From positions 1-53,771 of the forward strand of contig JAUMUD010000013.1 in the NCBI GenBank assembly GCA_030530875.1: a stretch of DNA of 53,771 nt, given 5' to 3'. The position numbers were made by a program, and so were the translations under genes. Source of the DNA: Corynebacterium sp. GTDB taxonomy: Bacteria > Actinomycetota > Actinomycetes > Mycobacteriales > Mycobacteriaceae. This document shows, piece by piece, positions 41,420 to 50,399 of the stretch (the first letter of the stretch is position 1; the number at the start of each line of letters is the position of its first letter). A model generated the notes under the pieces. That model did not search any database and had not been told where the DNA came from. It worked only from the letters and a program-made list of their open reading frames with translations.

Positions 41420-42399
41420 TCTGTATCATCCTATGCCTCATTGGCATCGCCATTTCCTTCGTATTTTCCCTCGGTATTGGCAGCGTCCACTATTCCTGGC
41501 AACAAGTACTCGATGCCCTAAGGACTAATAGCGGGGATGAAAATCCCATCCACACCATCATCTGGCAACTGCGTACCCCGCGTGCCATTGAGGCGCTGAT
41601 TATTGGTGCTGGTCTTGCCATTGCCGGTGTGGATATTCAAGCACTGGTGCGTAACCCTCTTGCCGAACCATACTTGCTTGGTATTGCCGCCGGTGCCAGC
41701 GTGGGTGCCACGGCTGTGCTCGTATTCGGTGTCTTTAGCGGCCTCTATGCGCTGTGCTTTGGCTCGCTCATCGGCGCCATTATTGCAAGCATCACCGTTT
41801 ATGCCATTGCCCGCATGCATGGGGATCTTGATCCACTGCGCCTCATTCTTAGCGGCGTTGTTCTTTCAGCCGCCTTTTCCGCCATTGCCAGCTTCCTTGT
41901 TTTCCGTGGTCCCGATGCCAGGGCCGCTGAATCTGTGATGTTCTGGATGCTTGGCTCGGTCGCCGGTGCCTCCTGGGCCAAAATCCCCATTGCACTTTTT
42001 ATTGCCCTTGGTGCCCTCATCATTCTCTTTATTCTTGGCCCGAAAATGGATGCCATTGCCAGCGGCGATGACACTGCCTATTCCCTTGGTGTGGACCCGC
42101 ACCGCATGCGCATTGTGCTCTTTATCATCCAAGCAGTTCTGGTTGGCACCATGGTTGCCATTGCCGGTGGCATTGGATTTGTGGGTCTGGTCATTCCGCA
42201 CCTTGCCCGCCACATTGTCGGCGGTGTCCACCGTCGTCTGCTTCCCGTGGCTGCCGTTATGGGCGCACTCTTCCTGCTCTGGGTGGATATCATTGCCCGC
42301 ATTGCCGCACCACCCCAGGAAATCCCACTCGGTGTGGTCACCGGCATCATCGGCGCACCACTCTTCCTCCTCCTCATGGGGCGCAGGAGGAATGGCTAA
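41398..42399 (+). CDS. Cobalamin-type ABC transporter permease (FecCD family)
   Basis: 333 residues with about 9-10 membrane segments and the family signature GGIGFVGLVIPHLARHIVGG. Together with the next two genes it forms a B12-type importer, as judged by the riboswitch upstream. The start is uncertain: ATG 41398 and ATG 41413 have no ribosome site, whereas AGGAG (41345-41349) is 6 bases before an in-frame ATA at 41356. The C-terminus overlaps the ATPase start by one base. Confidence 0.9.
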   Translation: MHGRHMSVCIILCLIGIAISFVFSLGIGSVHYSWQQVLDALRTNSGDENPIHTIIWQLRTPRAIEALIIGAGLAIAGVDIQALVRNPLAEPYLLGIAAGASVGATAVLVFGVFSGLYALCFGSLIGAIIASITVYAIARMHGDLDPLRLILSGVVLSAAFSAIASFLVFRGPDARAAESVMFWMLGSVAGASWAKIPIALFIALGALIILFILGPKMDAIASGDDTAYSLGVDPHRMRIVLFIIQAVLVGTMVAIAGGIGFVGLVIPHLARHIVGGVHRRLLPVAAVMGALFLLWVDIIARIAAPPQEIPLGVVTGIIGAPLFLLLMGRRRNG

Positions 42400-43232
42400 T
42401 GCCACAAGCATCAAAGGAGAAAAGGCAGGAACAAGACACAAAGCAGCAAGTACGTTCGGATCTGAAGTCACTATCGCTAAGCACCACGGGGCTTAATATC
42501 CTGCATCCTTCCGGTAAAGGTGTGATTCTGCACGACCTGAATTTCACAATCCCGGCCGGGTCGCTCACCATGCTCATTGGCACCAATGGCATTGGTAAAA
42601 CAACCCTGCTGCGTGCGCTGGCAGGATTGGATAAATCCACGGGCCGCATCAGTTATGGCACCACGGAATTATCCACGATTAGTGTGCGTGAGCAGGCCCG
42701 TTACCGTGCCTATATTGGTCAGGAAGAAAGTATCGCGCCGGGTTTCAGTGTCTATGAGAGTATCGGCCTGGCCAGGATTCCATTCCCACGGGATAAGGCC
42801 AAAGATGACAAACTCATCAATCATGCGATCAAGGCCTTGGAACTTGATGACTTGGCCCATCGCCCATTGGGCAGTCTTTCCGGCGGGCAAAAGCGTCGTG
42901 CACTCATTGCCCGAGCACTTGCGCAGGATGTACCCCTCATTATTCTTGATGAGCCACTTAATCACCTGGACATTCACCATCAAATCCATCTGGTCAACAC
43001 CTTGCGTGCCACTGGCCGCACTGTCATTATGAGCGTCCACGATTTGGACCTTGCCTACCAGTGCGCCGACCACATCATGCTCATTGACGAGGACGGTCTG
43101 CACTTTGGCAGCCCCGAGGAAATTGCCACCGCACCGCGCCTAAGCAGTGCCTTTGGTGTGTCCCTTAATCGTGCCCGCACCTTCCCCGAGGAACACCTCA
43201 TTATCAGCTACCCCACGCAGCACAAGGCATAG
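42399..43232 (+). CDS. Cobalamin-type ABC transporter ATPase
   Basis: 277 residues. Walker A is GTNGIGKTT, the signature LSGGQKRRA and Walker B LIILDEPLNHLD. The basic 25-residue N-terminus is unusual. It starts inside the permease stop (TAATG). Substrate inferred from the riboswitch. Confidence 0.9.
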   Translation: MPQASKEKRQEQDTKQQVRSDLKSLSLSTTGLNILHPSGKGVILHDLNFTIPAGSLTMLIGTNGIGKTTLLRALAGLDKSTGRISYGTTELSTISVREQARYRAYIGQEESIAPGFSVYESIGLARIPFPRDKAKDDKLINHAIKALELDDLAHRPLGSLSGGQKRRALIARALAQDVPLIILDEPLNHLDIHHQIHLVNTLRATGRTVIMSVHDLDLAYQCADHIMLIDEDGLHFGSPEEIATAPRLSSAFGVSLNRARTFPEEHLIISYPTQHKA

Positions 43233-43299
43233 AGCAAAACACCAACCACGAAAATCGAAAAACGCCAAATAGGAAAACACCACAAAGAAGGAGAAGCAA

Positions 43300-44367
43300 A
43301 TGAATAACAGGAATTTCAAGCTCACGAGCCTGGTGCTCTGTCTGCCACTGGCACTGGTCCTGGGTGCCTGCGGGGCAAATACACCTAATGATTCATCTAC
43401 GAAAGCAGATTCGGTTCCAAATGGTGCAGTCACCATCACCAATTGTGGTGAGCAGGTGCACTATGGCAGCACGTCGCGGCTCTTTGTGAATGACTCCAAC
43501 TTGATTGCGGATGTGTTGGCCCTGGGTGGTGAATCCAAGGTCGTGGCCGCAACGAAGACAAATCATGATGGGGAACTGCTGCGCCAGAAATTCGGCGATG
43601 CGGCAGTGGAGGCGCTACCAGTGATTGCGGAGGAGACCCCATCATTGGAGAGCATTATTGCGCAGAAGCCGGATATTTTCGTGGCCGGCTGGAGCTATGG
43701 CCTGAGTGAATCAAAGAATATCACCCCGGAAAGCCTGAGCCAGCAGGGGATTGGCACCTATATCCTTAGTGAATCCTGCCGCCAACAGGGAAGCAATGCC
43801 CGCGGCACTGTGGACCCATGGGAGGCCGTACGTGAAGATATTAGAAATCTTGGGGACATTATTGGTGACAAGGACAAAGAATCCAAAGTCCTAACGGACT
43901 TTGATAGTCGGTTGAGTGCACTTCAATCCAAGCCACAAGCCGAGAAGAAACCAGTAGGCTTCATCTTCGATTCCTCCTCGGATACAGTCTTTACCTCCGG
44001 TAATAAGGGTGGCCCTGCGGCAGTAGTAACTGCGGCGGGTTCCGATTTGGCCACCGCCAGCATTGATGACACCTGGGTATCCGTCCCATGGGAGCAAATC
44101 ACTGCTTCCGCCCCGGATTATTTCATCTTTGTGGATTATCCTGGCCAAAGCGTGGAGGATAAAGTCGCTGCCCTTGAATCCAACCCTGCCACCGAGGACC
44201 TTCCAGCGGTGAAGAACCACCGATATATCAAGCTGCGCTATTCCATGCTCACCAGCAGCGTGCTCAATATTGATGCCGCAGAGAATGTGCGTGAAGCACT
44301 TGAAAGCTGGAACCTGGTGCCACAGACCGGCATCACCCCGGCGCTGAACTTCGCTTGGCAGGTGTAG
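43300..44367 (+). CDS. Substrate-binding lipoprotein of the cobalamin-type transporter
   Basis: 355 residues with lipobox LVLGACGAN, a lipid-anchored Cys near residue 25, then a two-lobed helical-backbone metal-receptor fold as in BtuF/FecB (EETPSLESIIAQKPDIFVAG). Ribosome site GAAGGAGAAG. It is the third gene of the riboswitch-controlled operon. Confidence 0.92.
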   Translation: MNNRNFKLTSLVLCLPLALVLGACGANTPNDSSTKADSVPNGAVTITNCGEQVHYGSTSRLFVNDSNLIADVLALGGESKVVAATKTNHDGELLRQKFGDAAVEALPVIAEETPSLESIIAQKPDIFVAGWSYGLSESKNITPESLSQQGIGTYILSESCRQQGSNARGTVDPWEAVREDIRNLGDIIGDKDKESKVLTDFDSRLSALQSKPQAEKKPVGFIFDSSSDTVFTSGNKGGPAAVVTAAGSDLATASIDDTWVSVPWEQITASAPDYFIFVDYPGQSVEDKVAALESNPATEDLPAVKNHRYIKLRYSMLTSSVLNIDAAENVREALESWNLVPQTGITPALNFAWQV

Positions 44368-44411
44368 TGAGCCTATAACCCTTAAATAAGAGAGGGTAGG
44401 CGAAGAGAAAA

Positions 44412-44441
44412 AGAGGAGCAGTTCATCTGAACTGCTCCTCT
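44412..44441 (-). terminator. Minus-strand terminator after the 55-residue gene
   Basis: 14-bp perfect stem (44412-44425 with 44428-44441). Only on the minus strand is it followed by a T-run (TTTTTCTCTTC). Confidence 0.75.
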
Positions 44442-44493
44442 ACGTAGGCGCTGCTGCGGGGAAGTCACCAGCGCCAATCCCTGGCATTCTCCC

Positions 44494-44661
44494 CTAGTGA
44501 GGGCGAATGGCCAAAGAAGCCACTACGAGAATGGCTGCCGCTAGCCATGCAAGGAGCATGTATACGCCTAGATCCATGCAATAGGGTAGAAGCACACAAC
44601 CAAGGGCCGTGCACAAAAACCCGAAGGCTAGTGGCCGAAGGTAACGCTCATGATTATTCAT
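44494..44661 (-). CDS. 55-residue two-segment membrane protein
   Basis: ATG 44661 to TAG 44494-44496, with AGGTG 6 bases upstream. Two hydrophobic segments: AFGFLCTALGCVLLPYC and VYMLLAWLAAAILVVASLAI, with a basic start (MNNHERYLRP). A terminator with a T-run lies 50 bases downstream on the same strand. I know no homolog. It lies convergent with the transporter operon. Confidence 0.65.
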   Translation of the reverse strand: MNNHERYLRPLAFGFLCTALGCVLLPYCMDLGVYMLLAWLAAAILVVASLAIRPH

Positions 44662-44792
44662 GATCCTCACCTACTTCCTTTATCGGCTATAGGGCTACGA
44701 GAGTTACATGAAAAGTGATACCTTTTTGAGCACCCATATCTGGGAGTCCAAAAAAGTGAACTTACATCACTTTCCATATAACTGCTCGTGTA

Positions 44793-44869
44793 GTTACAAT
44801 GTAACGGATTTTCTTGGGATAACAAAGGTGAAAAGGCCGAAAATCCGAAATGTTCTTCAATTGTTATCC
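44793..44869. promoter_or_regulatory. Palindromes upstream of the MFS gene
   Basis: GTTACAATGTAAC (44793-44805) is a perfect 13-bp palindrome. A 9-bp inverted repeat (44817-44825 with 44861-44869, GGATAACAA/TTGTTATCC) follows. They lie in a 301-base gap without a convincing gene, 90-170 bases before the exporter start, as operator sites would. Confidence 0.45.
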
Positions 44870-44950
44870 ATTGGTGATGAAAAGTTATTTTCTATGGTGA
44901 AAGAACTCACATATCTTGTGCTTTTCATCGGAATAAGCCACTAAATTCGG

Positions 44951-44956
44951 TAGAAT
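44951..44956 (+). promoter_or_regulatory. -10 box TAGAAT for the MFS gene
   Basis: Six bases before GTG 44963; no ribosome site, so a leaderless mRNA is likely. Confidence 0.5.
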
Positions 44957-44962
44957 ATCCGG

Positions 44963-46360
44963 GTGACTAAAACTGAAGATAAAGCTAAAACACAAAAAAG
45001 CCTTGCTCATGCCTGGCGCGCGATGGGTGCGCTATGCCTGGGCTTCTTTATGATTCTTTTGGATTCCACCATCGTGTCGGTGGCTACTCCTGATTTGGTT
45101 AAAAATCTTAATACCACATTGAACTCCGTTGTGTGGGTGACCAGTATTTATTTGCTCACCTACGCGGTGCCACTTTTGGTTACTGGTCGTATGGGTGACC
45201 GCTTTGGTCAGCGCACCATGTACCAAGCTGGCATGGTGGTCTTTACTTTGTCTTCCTTGGCCTGCGCCTTGGCGCCAAATATTGGTCTGCTTATTGTCGC
45301 CCGTGCCATTCAGGGTCTTGGTGCGTCCTTGCTTACCCCGCAGACCATGAGTGTGATTAACCGTCTCTTCCCACCACATGCCCGTGGTGCCGCGATGGGC
45401 CTGTGGGGTTCGGTGGCTGGTTTGGCCTCCTTGACCGGCCCTATTCTTGGTGGCTTCCTTGTTACTGCCGTGGGTTGGCGCTGGATCTTCCTTATTAATG
45501 TCCCAATTGGTGTTATTGCTTTGATCCTCGTGGCTATGTGGGTGCCTAAGTTTGAGAATGTCTCCCGCAAGCTTGATATGCTCAGCGTCCTTGTATCCGT
45601 GGTTTCCGTCTTCCTCCTGGTCTTCGGCATCCAGCAGGGTGAGAGCCATGAGTGGGTCTGGTGGATCTGGGTCATGATTGTGGTTGGTATCCTCGGTCTG
45701 GTTCTCTTCGTCCGCCTGCAGCGTGGCAAGGAAGAGGCCCTTATGCCACTGGATCTCTTCAAGAACCGCAACTTCACCTTAGGCTCCTTCTCCATGGTCA
45801 CCATGGGCTTTGCCATTGCTGCTATGCCGCTGGTTCTGATGCTTTATCTCCAGAGCGGCATGCACCTTAGCGCTGAACACGCTGCCTACCTCACCATTCC
45901 TCAGGCTGTTGCCTCCGGTGTGCTTTCCCCAATGGTGGGCCGTATGGCGGACCGTACCCACCCACGTCTGCTCTCCACCATCGGTTTTGCTGGTATCAGC
46001 ATCTCCGTGGTTATCCTGCTGCTCATTATGGTTAGCGGTGTTCACTACCTGTGGATTCTTATCCCGAACTTCCTCATTGGTGTCTCTAGTGCCTTCATCT
46101 GGTCGCCTAACTCCGCTACCTCCATGCGCACTGTCCCAATGAACCGCCTTGGTGCAGCTTCCGGTGTCTACAACACCTTCCGTCAGTTTGGTTCCGTGAT
46201 TGGTGCCGCTATCATCAGCGTCGCCATGCAGATCAGCCTCAACCATTGGGCCTTCGGCAAGGCCATGGGCTACTCCCTCATTGTGGTTGTTGTTGCCCTG
46301 GTTGCCGGCCTTATCCTGGTTTCCGGCTTCCGCCCAGTCAAGCGTGAGGATATTCATTAA
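44963..46360 (+). CDS. MFS multidrug-type exporter (DHA2 family)
   Basis: 465 residues with about 13-14 hydrophobic segments. DHA2 features: LDSTIVSVATPDL at segment 1, GRMGDRFGQRTMY (motif A) and ILGGFLVTAVGWRWIFLINVP (motif C region). It exports drugs or antiseptics by proton antiport in related proteins; the substrate here is unknown. No regulator gene adjoins it. GTG start, probably leaderless. Confidence 0.9.
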   Translation: MTKTEDKAKTQKSLAHAWRAMGALCLGFFMILLDSTIVSVATPDLVKNLNTTLNSVVWVTSIYLLTYAVPLLVTGRMGDRFGQRTMYQAGMVVFTLSSLACALAPNIGLLIVARAIQGLGASLLTPQTMSVINRLFPPHARGAAMGLWGSVAGLASLTGPILGGFLVTAVGWRWIFLINVPIGVIALILVAMWVPKFENVSRKLDMLSVLVSVVSVFLLVFGIQQGESHEWVWWIWVMIVVGILGLVLFVRLQRGKEEALMPLDLFKNRNFTLGSFSMVTMGFAIAAMPLVLMLYLQSGMHLSAEHAAYLTIPQAVASGVLSPMVGRMADRTHPRLLSTIGFAGISISVVILLLIMVSGVHYLWILIPNFLIGVSSAFIWSPNSATSMRTVPMNRLGAASGVYNTFRQFGSVIGAAIISVAMQISLNHWAFGKAMGYSLIVVVVALVAGLILVSGFRPVKREDIH

Positions 46361-46392
46361 TCAGCCTCAGGCGCCGCGCAACTAGTAAAAAT

Positions 46393-46430
46393 TGCGAGTC
46401 ATTGAGTTATTCACCGATGGCTCGCATTTT
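46393..46430 (+). terminator. Terminator after the MFS gene
   Basis: 9-bp stem with one G-U pair (46393-46401 with 46418-46426), followed by TTTT. Confidence 0.75.
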
Positions 46431-46535
46431 CTTTATTCTTCATTTCGCCTGTGAATTCCAAGAGTGTTTTCTGCCGATAAAAACCACCAGATTGAGCCGA
46501 TTCACCTCACCTGGCTTAAAGTGAAAAATGTCACT

Positions 46536-46580
46536 AAATTGCATAGCTGTCGTATTTCTGGCAAAGAATCTATGCAATTT
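46536..46580. promoter_or_regulatory. 11-bp inverted repeat upstream of pfkA
   Basis: AAATTGCATAG (46536-46546) and CTATGCAATTT (46570-46580) are perfect inverted copies 23 bases apart, about 125 bases before the pfkA start. Their spacing fits two sites for one dimeric regulator. Confidence 0.45.
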
Positions 46581-46691
46581 TCGTAGTCATTACGTTTCAC
46601 AGGGTCGTGTCTAATGGGTGTAGAAAATAAAAAAATCTGCTTTTCTCGAACCTGTCCAAACAAGCACACGACGGGAAAATGTGGGAATGGC

Positions 46692-46697
46692 TATTAT
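46692..46697 (+). promoter_or_regulatory. -10 box TATTAT for pfkA
   Basis: Seven bases before ATG 46705; this fits a leaderless mRNA. Confidence 0.45.
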
Positions 46698-46704
46698 GGA
46701 AGTC

Positions 46705-47733
46705 ATGCGAATTGCGACACTAACCTCCGGCGGCGACTGCCCAGGCCTTAATGCTGTTATCCGCGGTATTGTTCGTACCGCTAGCCATCTTGGTTCCACT
46801 GTTGTGGGTTATCAGGACGGTTGGGTAGGTCTGATGGAAGACCGCCGTATTCAACTTTATGATGATGAACATATTGACCGTATCCTGCTGCGCGGCGGTA
46901 CCATCCTCGGTACCGGTCGTCTGCACCCGGATAAGTTCAAGGCTGGCATCGACCAGATTAAGGCCAACCTCGAGAAGGCCGGCATTGACGCCCTGATTCC
47001 AATCGGTGGTGAAGGTACCCTCAAGGGTGCTAAGTGGCTTTCCGATAATGGTATCCCAGTTGTTGGTGTGCCAAAGACCATTGATAATGACGTGAACGGC
47101 ACCGACTACACCTTCGGTTTTGATACTGCTGTTTCCGTTGCTACCGATGCTATTGACCGTCTTCACACCACCGCTGAATCTCACAACCGTGTGATGATCG
47201 TTGAGGTTATGGGCCGCCACGTTGGTTGGATTGCCCTGCACGCCGGTATGGCCGGTGGCGCACATTATATTGTTGTCCCAGAAGAGCCTTTCGATATGGA
47301 TGATATCTGCAAGGCCATGGAGCGTCGCTTCCAGATGGGCGAGAAGTACGGCATTATCGTCGTTGCTGAGGGTGCTCTTCCTAAGCCAGGTTCCCTGGAC
47401 TTCCAGGAGGGTGGCGTTGACCAGTTCGGTCACCAGACCTTCAATGGTATCGGCCAGGTTATCGGCGATGAGATTAAGAAGCGTCTCGGTCACGATGTTC
47501 GCACCACCGTTCTTGGTCACATCCAGCGTGGTGGTACCCCAACCGCTTATGACCGCGTTCTTGCTACCCGTTACGGTGTCCACGCTGCTCGTGCTTGCCA
47601 CGCTGGCGAGTTCGACAAGATGGTTGCTCTCCACGGTGAGCACATCGACCTTATTCCACTGGAAGAGGGCATTGGTACCCTCAAGACTGTACCAGCAGGT
47701 CGCATTAAGACTGCTCGTGCACTCTTCGGCTAA
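46705..47733 (+). CDS. pfkA: 6-phosphofructokinase
   Basis: Phosphorylates fructose 6-phosphate in glycolysis. 342 residues. N-terminus [18 protein letters not shown]; substrate motif [20 protein letters not shown]. The phosphoryl-donor position reads GGEGT, with Gly where PPi-using enzymes have Asp, plus PKTIDND; this combination is the ATP-dependent group III type. Upstream in-frame GTG and ATG codons add 3-8 residues, but ATG 46705 follows the -10 box and matches relatives. Confidence 0.95.
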   Translation: MRIATLTSGGDCPGLNAVIRGIVRTASHLGSTVVGYQDGWVGLMEDRRIQLYDDEHIDRILLRGGTILGTGRLHPDKFKAGIDQIKANLEKAGIDALIPIGGEGTLKGAKWLSDNGIPVVGVPKTIDNDVNGTDYTFGFDTAVSVATDAIDRLHTTAESHNRVMIVEVMGRHVGWIALHAGMAGGAHYIVVPEEPFDMDDICKAMERRFQMGEKYGIIVVAEGALPKPGSLDFQEGGVDQFGHQTFNGIGQVIGDEIKKRLGHDVRTTVLGHIQRGGTPTAYDRVLATRYGVHAARACHAGEFDKMVALHGEHIDLIPLEEGIGTLKTVPAGRIKTARALFG

Positions 47734-47748
47734 TCTCTTTTAGCTTTT

Positions 47749-47790
47749 AGACGGCTCAGTCCTGGCATGCCTGGACTTGGCCGTCTTTCT
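47749..47790 (+). terminator. Terminator after pfkA
   Basis: 7-bp outer stem (47749-47755 with 47780-47786) with an inner hairpin, then a short T-run. Confidence 0.75.
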
Positions 47791-47819
47791 ACGTTATGGC
47801 AGACCGACAGTAATTTAAC

Positions 47820-47825
47820 TAGAAT
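47820..47825 (+). promoter_or_regulatory. -10 box TAGAAT for gatB
   Basis: Seven bases before ATG 47833; no ribosome site. Confidence 0.5.
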
Positions 47826-47832
47826 AAGACCT

Positions 47833-49314
47833 ATGCAATTTGAGGATGTTCTGACTAAGTACGAGCCCGTGATGGGCCTCGAAGTCCACGTGGAGCTCGC
47901 TACCGAAACCAAGATGTTTTCTGCTAGCTCCGCTCACTTTGGCGCCGAGCCTAATACCCATGTTGACCCAGTGAGCCTTGGTCTCCCAGGTGCTCTGCCA
48001 GTGGTTAATGAGAAGGGTGTTGAGTGGGCCATTAAGATTGGCCTCGCCCTCAACTGCAAGATTGCGGAATCCTCCCGCTTTGCTCGTAAGAACTACTTCT
48101 ATCCTGACCAGCCAAAGAACTACCAGATCTCCCAGTACGATGAGCCAATCGCCTATGATGGCTACCTTGATGTGGTCCTGGATGATGGCACTGAATGGCG
48201 TGTGGAAATTGAGCGCGCCCACATGGAGGAAGATACCTCCAAGCTCACCCACATCGGTGGTGAGGATGGTCGTATCCATGGTGCTACCAGCTCCCTGGTT
48301 GACTGCAACCGTGCAGGCATCCCTCTGATTGAGATTGTGACCAAGCCAATTATTGGTGCTGGCGAGCGTGCCCCGGAGGTTGCTCGTGCCTATGTTGGTG
48401 CTCTTCGTGAACTGGTGAAGGCCCTTGGTGTTTCCGATGCTCGTATGGATCAGGGTTCCATGCGTGTGGACTCCAATGTCTCCCTGCGCCCAATTGGTCA
48501 GGAGAAGTTCGGTACTCGTACTGAGACCAAGAATATTAACTCCCTGAAGTCTGTGGAGCAGGCTGTGCGCTACGAGATGGAGCGTCAGGCTGATGTTCTT
48601 GAGGCCGGCGAAGAGGTCTTCCAGGAGACCCGCCACTATCAGGAGATTGACGGCACCACCGCTAAGGGTCGTCCAAAGGAGACCGCTGAGGACTACCGTT
48701 ACTTCAACGACCCTGACCTCCCACCAGTTATCGCCCCACGCGAATGGGTGGAAGAAATCCGCGCAACCCTCCCTGAGCTTCCTTGGGTCCGCAAGGCTCG
48801 CATTCAGGAAGAGTGGAAGCTCTCCGATGCTGAAATGCGTGACCTGGTCAACGCTGGCGCCCTTGAGCTCTGCATCCAGACCGTTGAGGCTGGCACCACT
48901 CCTGATGAGGCTCGCTCCTGGTGGGTTTCCTACCTCACTCAGAAGGCCAATGCTCAGGAAGTAGCCCTTGAGGATCTACCAATCACCCCTGAGCAGGTTG
49001 CTCACGTGGTTTCCCTTATCAAGGAAGGCAAGCTCACCAATAAGCTCGCCCGTCAGGCTGTTGACGGCGTCCTTGCCGGCGAAGGCGATGTGGATGAGGT
49101 CATCAAGGCCCGTGGCCTTGAGGTTGTCCGCGATGACGGCGCTATTGAAAAGGCCGTGGATGAGGCTCTTGCTGCCAACCCTGATATTGTCGAAAAGATT
49201 AAGGGTGGCAATATGAAGGCCGGCGGTGCCATTGTCGGTGCTGTCATGAAGGCCACCAAGGGCAAGGCTGACCCAGCCCTGGTCAATAAGCTCATTGCTG
49301 AGAAGTGCAAGTAA
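47833..49314 (+). CDS. gatB: Asp-tRNA(Asn)/Glu-tRNA(Gln) amidotransferase subunit B
   Basis: 493 residues from ATG 47833. The kinase-like domain activates the tRNA-bound residue. Motifs: [47 protein letters not shown]; the C-terminal YqeY-like domain ends in [16 protein letters not shown]. Separate transcription from gatCA. ATG 47833 fits relatives and the -10 box. Confidence 0.97.
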   Translation: MQFEDVLTKYEPVMGLEVHVELATETKMFSASSAHFGAEPNTHVDPVSLGLPGALPVVNEKGVEWAIKIGLALNCKIAESSRFARKNYFYPDQPKNYQISQYDEPIAYDGYLDVVLDDGTEWRVEIERAHMEEDTSKLTHIGGEDGRIHGATSSLVDCNRAGIPLIEIVTKPIIGAGERAPEVARAYVGALRELVKALGVSDARMDQGSMRVDSNVSLRPIGQEKFGTRTETKNINSLKSVEQAVRYEMERQADVLEAGEEVFQETRHYQEIDGTTAKGRPKETAEDYRYFNDPDLPPVIAPREWVEEIRATLPELPWVRKARIQEEWKLSDAEMRDLVNAGALELCIQTVEAGTTPDEARSWWVSYLTQKANAQEVALEDLPITPEQVAHVVSLIKEGKLTNKLARQAVDGVLAGEGDVDEVIKARGLEVVRDDGAIEKAVDEALAANPDIVEKIKGGNMKAGGAIVGAVMKATKGKADPALVNKLIAEKCK

Positions 49315-49343
49315 TCAAGTAGTTCGAGCACACACCTAAAATG

Positions 49344-49380
49344 AGGAAGTCAGATCATTATGGTCTGGCTTCCTTTTTGT
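49344..49380 (+). terminator. Terminator after gatB
   Basis: 11-bp stem with one G-U pair (49344-49354 with 49364-49374), followed by TTTTTGTTT. Confidence 0.85.
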
Positions 49381-49408
49381 TTAGTATTCCTGTTTATTGC
49401 GCCTTCAC

Positions 49409-49414
49409 TATACT
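49409..49414 (+). promoter_or_regulatory. -10 box TATACT for the SRAP gene
   Basis: Eight bases before ATG 49423. Confidence 0.45.
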
Positions 49415-49422
49415 GAACACTA

Positions 49423-50163
49423 ATGTGTAATCACTACGACGCAGTTGTCGATCCCAATATCATCGCGAGTTTCATTCCGTTTCTGGATAATGACTCCATC
49501 GAGCATCTCATGCACACCCTGCACAAGCATGCGCGTGAGAGCACACGTGGTGAAAGTTACATGGAGCCACAGCGCAGGACTATCTGGCCAGGGCAGCCAG
49601 CACCGATTATTCGCAGGAGTACCAAGGCAGATGAGTCGAGAAAATATGAGGTTGAGGCCGCGCGCTTTGGGTTGATTCCGCATTGGTTGAAGCGCGAGGA
49701 AATTGCGGGATTTAAGGGCTCGACCTTTAATGCGCGCACCGAGACCATTGCCACTAAGCCGAGTTTCCGTGATGCTTTTAGGAAGAGTCAGTTCTGCATT
49801 GTGCCGGCACACCGCTTTTATGAGCCGGATTGGCGTAGTGGTAAATCGGTGGATACAGCAATTTATCGCAAGGATGATATGCCGCTTGGTATCGCGGGTT
49901 TGTGGTCCCAGGATCAGGCGGGGCAGTTGAGCTTTAGTATGCTCACCATCAATGCGGAAACACATCCGATTATGAAGAACTTCCACCGCCCGGAGAAAGA
50001 AAAGCGCAGCATCATTATCCTCCCACCGGCCTATTATGAAGCCTGGCTTAGTGTTGATGCCGCGCATGCGCATGAGTTCTTCGCGGAATTTCCACCAGAA
50101 CTATTTCAGGCCACCCCAGCTACGGGGTGGCCCGATACGGATACTATTCCGCTTATTTCTTGA
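49423..50163 (+). CDS. SRAP domain protein (HMCES/YedK family)
   Basis: 246 residues. The family crosslinks to abasic sites in single-stranded DNA through Cys2. Visible: the second residue is Cys (MCNHYD), then NARTET, CIVPAHRFYEP and the histidine in MKNFHRPE. Relatives in bacteria respond to DNA damage. Probably leaderless. The remains of a transposase follow directly. Confidence 0.92.
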   Translation: MCNHYDAVVDPNIIASFIPFLDNDSIEHLMHTLHKHARESTRGESYMEPQRRTIWPGQPAPIIRRSTKADESRKYEVEAARFGLIPHWLKREEIAGFKGSTFNARTETIATKPSFRDAFRKSQFCIVPAHRFYEPDWRSGKSVDTAIYRKDDMPLGIAGLWSQDQAGQLSFSMLTINAETHPIMKNFHRPEKEKRSIIILPPAYYEAWLSVDAAHAHEFFAEFPPELFQATPATGWPDTDTIPLIS

Positions 50164-50187
50164 ACTGCTTGCTAAAAGCCGAAGTGA

Positions 50188-50390
50188 AATCACCCACGAC
50201 CTACTGAAGGAACAAAATCCGGGACACTATTCAATAGCATCCCGGACATACCGAGCACCAACAACATATTTGAAAATCTCAACGGGCGTATTCGAAAAAT
50301 GCTAGGCGCGCATAAAGGAATAACCCTCGAGATACAGTTACAACATATCTGCTGGTGGGATTCAATCCTACCAAATAACAGACCTTTGTT
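50188..50390 (+). pseudogene. Transposase C-terminal remnant (IS1249-like)
   Basis: One open frame from a stop at 50185-50187 reads GTLFNSIPDIPSTNNIFE, then LNGRIRKMLGAHKGIT and HICWWDSILPNN. This has the pattern of the C-terminus of IS1249-type DDE transposases (TTN-IEG, R--LR-HRG, FWWCYMH). There is no start codon and the N-terminal domain is absent. It abuts the C-terminus of the helicase gene on the other strand. Confidence 0.6.
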
Positions 50391-50399
50391 GTTGGTGTA

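Noticed and set aside
44708-44944. 78-codon plus-strand frame before the MFS gene
   Set aside because: No ribosome site, no membrane or domain pattern, and it overlaps the palindromes and promoter of the exporter.
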